A model generated the notes under the pieces. The model worked only from the letters and a program-made list of their open reading frames with translations. It did no database searches and had not been told where the DNA came from. A program made the translations under genes and the position numbers. 64,000 nt of DNA from an uncultured Psychrobacter sp. (GTDB lineage Bacteria > Pseudomonadota > Gammaproteobacteria > Pseudomonadales > Moraxellaceae), in assembly GCA_947501045.1 (NCBI GenBank), contig CANMUI010000007.1:62001-126000 (forward strand), read 5' to 3'. Below are positions 60,435-64,000 of the stretch, in pieces (the stretch's first letter is position 1; each line of letters opens with the position of its first letter).

Positions 60435-63062
60435 CTAAACCATCGCCCTCACCCGAGCCATAATCCCGCGTCCAATCACCAATCTCACATAAATAATCGC
60501 AATACCCAGCAGCAAGGCGAGAAGCAATCCACCACCAATAGCTAAGTTCGCCCACGGCACGCCAAAGCGTAAATCAAACCACTGGGTAATCGCAAACCAC
60601 GAGCCAGCGCTGGCAATTGTCATCGCAAACACCGCTGCGCTAACGCCAAGTACGCTAATCTCCAAGATATTAAGCAGATATAAATCTCGCTTTTGCATGC
60701 CGAGCAGGCGGAACGAGGCGCTCTCTTGCATCCGGTCTTGTGAGGTGGACAGCAGCGAGCTAATCAGCACCATAATACCCGTGAGTAGGGCCAGTAAGGT
60801 GAAGACATAGACCAAGCGGCTCATCTGCTGCACCAGCCCTTGGATTTGCTCAGCGATAGCCGTACCGTCAACCGTAGTAACGGCAGGGAATTCGCGTACC
60901 AGCTGACCTTGCACCTCAGCGATACTGTCTTCAGGGATATGCGCGGTGGCAAATTGGATTTGTGGAGCAGCGGCTAACAGCTTAGGCTCGAATAAGAAGT
61001 AAAAGAACGGACTAGGGCCACGTTCAAAGCGTGAGCGGATACTGGTAATCTGTCCGGTTATCTCAATACCTTGGATATTAAACACCACTTCATCACCCAT
61101 GCCGACGCCCAGCATATCAGCCGCGCCGTCTAAGATAGATAACGGCTGTACTTGTTGTAGCTTTGATTTTTGCGGGTCTTGACCTTCGATAGGGTTATAC
61201 AGCTCGTCATTAGTGACCGCGTCGACAATGTATTCGGTGTCCATAATCGTGTCGGCGTAGCTTAAGTTAAACACCCGAGTCGGTTCATCGAAGTCGTCAT
61301 CGGCATCGATATCTTCTGCCGCCACGCCGCCCGCGGTAACGATACGCGCGCGAATAACGGGGTAATAGCTGACCGGTGCGCCAATGATGTTATTAATCGC
61401 GTCATGTTGCTCGCTTTGCACATCAAGCAAGAATATATTGGGCGCATCTTCAGGGTAAGCGTTGACGAACTGGGCATTGATACTGTGATTTAAAGTAGTA
61501 ATCAGGGTCAATACCGCCACCGATAGCGATAGCGTGACGAAGAATAGCGCCGATTGATTGCCTTTACGCGCCAGATTATGAATAGCGATGCGCTGCATCC
61601 AGCTGACGTTTTTATTTTTCGCTAGCCGTGATAACAGCCATAGCCAACCGCGAGCTAGTGCCCAAAATATAGCGACAAATCCAATCAAGCCGATAAGCAA
61701 TTGCGCTGATAAGCGCCAAGAGCCGACTTCATAAGTGAAGAATAAATACAGACCGATAAACATCCCCCCATACCAGAGTAGGGGCAAGCGTTTGTACCAA
61801 GGCAGTTTACCTGATTGCTGGCTTGCGCCTTGGTTGAGTAGGGTAGCGGGTTTAGTGGTACTCAGCTCATTAAGGCCGCGCTGGGTAATCACCAAGGTCA
61901 ATATAATAGCGATAATCAGCGTTTTAATGATGCTAAGCGGACTAATCGCTAAGCCAAGGTCTTCAGGCAAAATGGCGGTGAGATAGGGTTGGCCTATTTT
62001 TAATAGCCCGAGACTGACCACTACAGCGGCAACACTGGCAATGATGGAGGTGCCCAATAACAGCCGATAGTAACTGGCTTTGATTTGCTTAACCGGTTCG
62101 CCCATCGCCATACGGATGGCGTTGTTGGCTTGCTGTTTGGTGACAAAGGCAGTAATCACCCCATACATAGCCACCGCAGATAGTAGCAGTACCGCGATGA
62201 CCAGTAATTTCAAAAACATGAGCACATTGTCAGAGATGCGCGAGACTTGCGTATCCTCGCTATCGATATCAGAAAGCCTGATATTAGGATAGCTGGTTAA
62301 GGTTTGCTCCAATTGCTCATTTAATGCGGCTATGGTTTCCTCGTCGCCTGCCATCTCAATACGGTAACGCACGCGGCTACGCTGACCGAGCAGATTAGTT
62401 GCCTCCAGCGCGTCTTCTTGCATGAGTACATGCCCGCCAAAGTCAAAGGCGCTCAAGGGGCGGTCTGGCTCTTTGGTCAGCACATCGCTGATGGTAAATC
62501 GTCCATCGCCAATGGTAACCGTATCGCCAACGCTGGCATTTAACCCTTGCAACACCTCAGGCGCGATAACGATGGTGTCCGGCCTTAGCTGTTGCCATAA
62601 GGGTTTGCCAGATGCGGTTTGTGCCTCGCCATACAAGGGATAAGCAGGAGTAACGCCTTTTATACGCACCAATAAGGTCTGCTCTTCGGTCACCGCCATG
62701 GAGCTAAACTGGTGGTCATAGACGACTTGGGTCTCAGGCAGGTTGCGCACTTGCTCTAATACTTGCGCCGGCCACTCCTGATTGCTCTCGAGCACCAAAT
62801 CACCACCGACCAGCGCGCGCTGATTATTGGTGATATAGGTATTGACCGCTTGTTGAATCGAGTCAAGGGTTAGATAAGTGGCGAGCGATAGGGTTAAGGT
62901 AATTAGGAATAATACCGGATACACCCAGCGCCGCCACCAGCTACGGGTGAGGGCTTTAGTGCCTAGTGTGGAAGCGAAAAGCTGGCTTATTATGCTGTTA
63001 GCGGCGTTTGTGTCATCGCTGACATGATGACCAGTTTGGTTGTTTTTGGTGACGTTATCCAT
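60435..63062 (-). CDS. ABC transporter permease, YbbP-like (FtsX family)
   Basis: The 875-residue protein is a large FtsX-type permease. An N-terminal helix (VYPVLFLITLTLSLATYLTL) precedes a periplasmic domain. Further helices near residues 270-400 form the first FtsX unit, and a second periplasmic domain (530-720) leads to a final FtsX unit (740-860). This is the YbbP layout. It overlaps the ATPase gene (ybbA-like) by 8 bp. The family exports or extracts lipids or peptides; the E. coli partner neighbour is TesA. Confidence 0.9.
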   Translation of the reverse strand: MDNVTKNNQTGHHVSDDTNAANSIISQLFASTLGTKALTRSWWRRWVYPVLFLITLTLSLATYLTLDSIQQAVNTYITNNQRALVGGDLVLESNQEWPAQVLEQVRNLPETQVVYDHQFSSMAVTEEQTLLVRIKGVTPAYPLYGEAQTASGKPLWQQLRPDTIVIAPEVLQGLNASVGDTVTIGDGRFTISDVLTKEPDRPLSAFDFGGHVLMQEDALEATNLLGQRSRVRYRIEMAGDEETIAALNEQLEQTLTSYPNIRLSDIDSEDTQVSRISDNVLMFLKLLVIAVLLLSAVAMYGVITAFVTKQQANNAIRMAMGEPVKQIKASYYRLLLGTSIIASVAAVVVSLGLLKIGQPYLTAILPEDLGLAISPLSIIKTLIIAIILTLVITQRGLNELSTTKPATLLNQGASQQSGKLPWYKRLPLLWYGGMFIGLYLFFTYEVGSWRLSAQLLIGLIGFVAIFWALARGWLWLLSRLAKNKNVSWMQRIAIHNLARKGNQSALFFVTLSLSVAVLTLITTLNHSINAQFVNAYPEDAPNIFLLDVQSEQHDAINNIIGAPVSYYPVIRARIVTAGGVAAEDIDADDDFDEPTRVFNLSYADTIMDTEYIVDAVTNDELYNPIEGQDPQKSKLQQVQPLSILDGAADMLGVGMGDEVVFNIQGIEITGQITSIRSRFERGPSPFFYFLFEPKLLAAAPQIQFATAHIPEDSIAEVQGQLVREFPAVTTVDGTAIAEQIQGLVQQMSRLVYVFTLLALLTGIMVLISSLLSTSQDRMQESASFRLLGMQKRDLYLLNILEISVLGVSAAVFAMTIASAGSWFAITQWFDLRFGVPWANLAIGGGLLLALLLGIAIIYVRLVIGRGIMARVRAMV

Positions 63063-63753
63063 TGGCGTAAGTTCCGTCTATCACCCCATCGTGCATAGTA
63101 ATCACTCTATCCGCCATCTCAGCAAGCGCAGGGTCATGAGTCACGACTACCAGCGCTGAACCGGTTTGTTGCCGCAAATCTAACAATAATTGCATGACTT
63201 GGTCGGCATTTTGTTCGTCTAAATTACCCGTTGGTTCATCAGCAAAGACGATTTTGGGACGCGACACCAAAGCGCGGGCGACAGCGGTACGCTGCTGTTC
63301 ACCGCCCGATAATTGATTGGGCAAGCTGTCACGCCGATGCCCAAGTCCGACCGCCTTGATGAGTTCATCGACCCGCGCACTATCAGGACGACGCGCAATA
63401 TCGAGGGGAAAAGCAATATTTTCTGCTACCGTCAATGTTGGCAGTAGATGAAAAGACTGAAACACAAAGCCCATATCACGCTGACGAATAGCCGCCAGTG
63501 CATCTTCACCGAGCGTACTTAAGGTTTGCTCGCCCAGCGTAACCGAACCGCTATCGGGATAATCGAGTGCCGCTAGCAAACCAAGCAAGGTTGATTTACC
63601 TGATCCTGATTTGCCCATAATCACCACAAACTCGCCCGCGTTGACATGGATACTGACGTCTTTAATAATCACTAGCGATTGCTCACCAACTTGCACGGTT
63701 TTATTAAGGTTTGCAGCGGTGAGTAGGGCGTTGTTGGTAGGTGCAGCAGTCAT
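63055..63753 (-). CDS. ABC transporter ATP-binding protein, YbbA-like
   Basis: The 232-residue ATPase has Walker A MGKSGSGKSTLLGLLA, the signature LSGGEQQRTAVARAL, Walker B KIVFADEPTGNLDEQNA and the switch His in VVVTHDP. It belongs to the LolD/MacB-type family and pairs with the permease that follows. The ATG at 63753 is preferred, because the longer frame (to 63858) runs into the repeat element at 63817-63896. The pair resembles E. coli ybbA-ybbP. Confidence 0.92.
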   Translation of the reverse strand: MTAAPTNNALLTAANLNKTVQVGEQSLVIIKDVSIHVNAGEFVVIMGKSGSGKSTLLGLLAALDYPDSGSVTLGEQTLSTLGEDALAAIRQRDMGFVFQSFHLLPTLTVAENIAFPLDIARRPDSARVDELIKAVGLGHRRDSLPNQLSGGEQQRTAVARALVSRPKIVFADEPTGNLDEQNADQVMQLLLDLRQQTGSALVVVTHDPALAEMADRVITMHDGVIDGTYANG

Positions 63754-63816
63754 TGGACAGTCTCGATTAATATATGTATCGCTATAAGTGTTTGGCAAGA
63801 AAATAACTACGTCTAA

Positions 63817-63896
63817 GTGCTTCTGGGGTAAATTTTGCGCAGCATCGAAAAGTGACAAAGTTGCACAGCAAACAAAGAGAATTTATACCGGAAGCC
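63817..63896 (+). repeat. Intergenic inverted-repeat element, copy 5
   Basis: The left arm GTGCTTCTGGGGTAAATTTT (63817-63836) is matched in inverse by a right arm near 63878-63896 (GAATTTATACCGGAAG). The core begins GCGCAGCATCG and ends CACAGCAAACAAAG (63837-63877). It is the most diverged copy. It lies between ybbA and the gene at the window edge. Confidence 0.6.
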
Positions 63897-63921
63897 TAGT
63901 ATTCTCTTAAAGTTGACTAAT

Positions 63922-64000
63922 TTAATCACTCTTACTCGCGACCATGCTCTCAAGCTCCGGCTTAAGCACAGGCAAAATATTATTATTCACGATTATCGTA
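63922..64000 (-). CDS. Partial gene, C-terminus only
   Basis: The minus-strand frame reads TIIVNNNILPVLKPELESMV then ASKSD and a TAA stop at 63924-63922. It runs off the window. The helical ending and its position upstream of a ybbA-like gene would fit a TesA-type esterase, but E. coli tesA is divergent from ybbA, unlike here. The identity is not established. Confidence 0.4.
   Translation of the reverse strand, partial: TIIVNNNILPVLKPELESMVASKSD

Noticed and set aside
1..64000. CRISPR array, prophage or insertion sequence
   Set aside because: No regularly spaced direct repeats, phage structural genes or transposase were seen; the repeats found are dispersed inverted-repeat elements.

Overview
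The window looks like the replication-origin region of a Psychrobacter chromosome, or that of a close relative in the Moraxellaceae. The evidence is the block gyrB-recF-dnaN-dnaA (minus strand) | oriC | rpmH-rnpA-yidD-yidC-mnmE (plus strand), the moderately AT-rich composition, a GacS/BarA-like hybrid kinase, and several housekeeping proteins (RecF, Fmt, RsmB, DprA, GyrB) that appear swollen by hydrophilic N/T/S/D-rich insertions. The genus call is inference from gene order and protein flavour, not a database match.

Layout. 1-4.2 kb: fructosamine-kinase-like protein, a LysE/RhtB exporter, rlmF and mntP. 4.2-11.5 kb: gyrB, recF, dnaN, dnaA, all transcribed away from oriC. 11.5-12.08 kb: oriC with four exact DnaA boxes. 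12.08-18.4 kb: rpmH, rnpA, yidD, yidC, mnmE, nrdR, ribD. 18.4-18.85 kb: a gene-free stretch with a second group of four exact DnaA boxes plus parS-like sites, then ribE. 19.6-22.4 kb: hybrid sensor kinase. 22.7-33.5 kb: fmt, rsmB, thrC, a LysM protein, dprA, tsaC, a GbsR/MarR regulator, a small interrupted membrane-protein gene, a TIGR01777 epimerase and a DCC-family protein. 33.5-37.7 kb: two paralogous membrane metallophosphoesterases and an esterase. 37.9-43.6 kb: grpE, dnaK, an outer-membrane barrel, and an NfeD/QmcA pair. 43.6-57.8 kb: hemN, an arylamine N-acetyltransferase gene broken by an amber codon, comM, fhs, gph, DUF4385, tRNA-Phe, hisB, hisH, hchA, avtA. 58.3-60.4 kb: a cluster of small orphan genes on the minus strand. 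60.4-63.8 kb: a YbbA/YbbP-like ABC exporter.

Features beyond the genes. (i) Twelve copies of the 14-mer GTTTCAYRTGAAAC, the classical ParB/parS palindrome, are scattered over 1.6-33 kb in both coding and non-coding DNA, although parA/parB are not in the window. (ii) DnaA boxes occur in three intergenic clusters, not only at oriC. (iii) An intergenic inverted-repeat element occurs five times. In one copy the 35-bp core is the exact reverse complement of the core in another copy, while the outer flanks keep the same orientation. (iv) A DUF2158 (YodC) gene ends in the dnaX-type slippery heptamer A AAA AAG directly before its stop codon, and the -1 frame continues into a second conserved-looking domain. 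(v) Two genes carry a premature in-frame stop near the 5' end. (vi) A GC-rich, strongly palindromic element lies between avtA and the orphan cluster.

How the genes work together. The core is a replication-initiation and translation/membrane-biogenesis block. Riboflavin genes (nrdR-ribD, ribE), initiator-tRNA formylation with rRNA modification (fmt-rsmB), DNA uptake (dprA, comM), heat shock (grpE-dnaK) and histidine synthesis (hisBH) follow. Gene direction mostly follows replication near oriC and becomes mixed further away.
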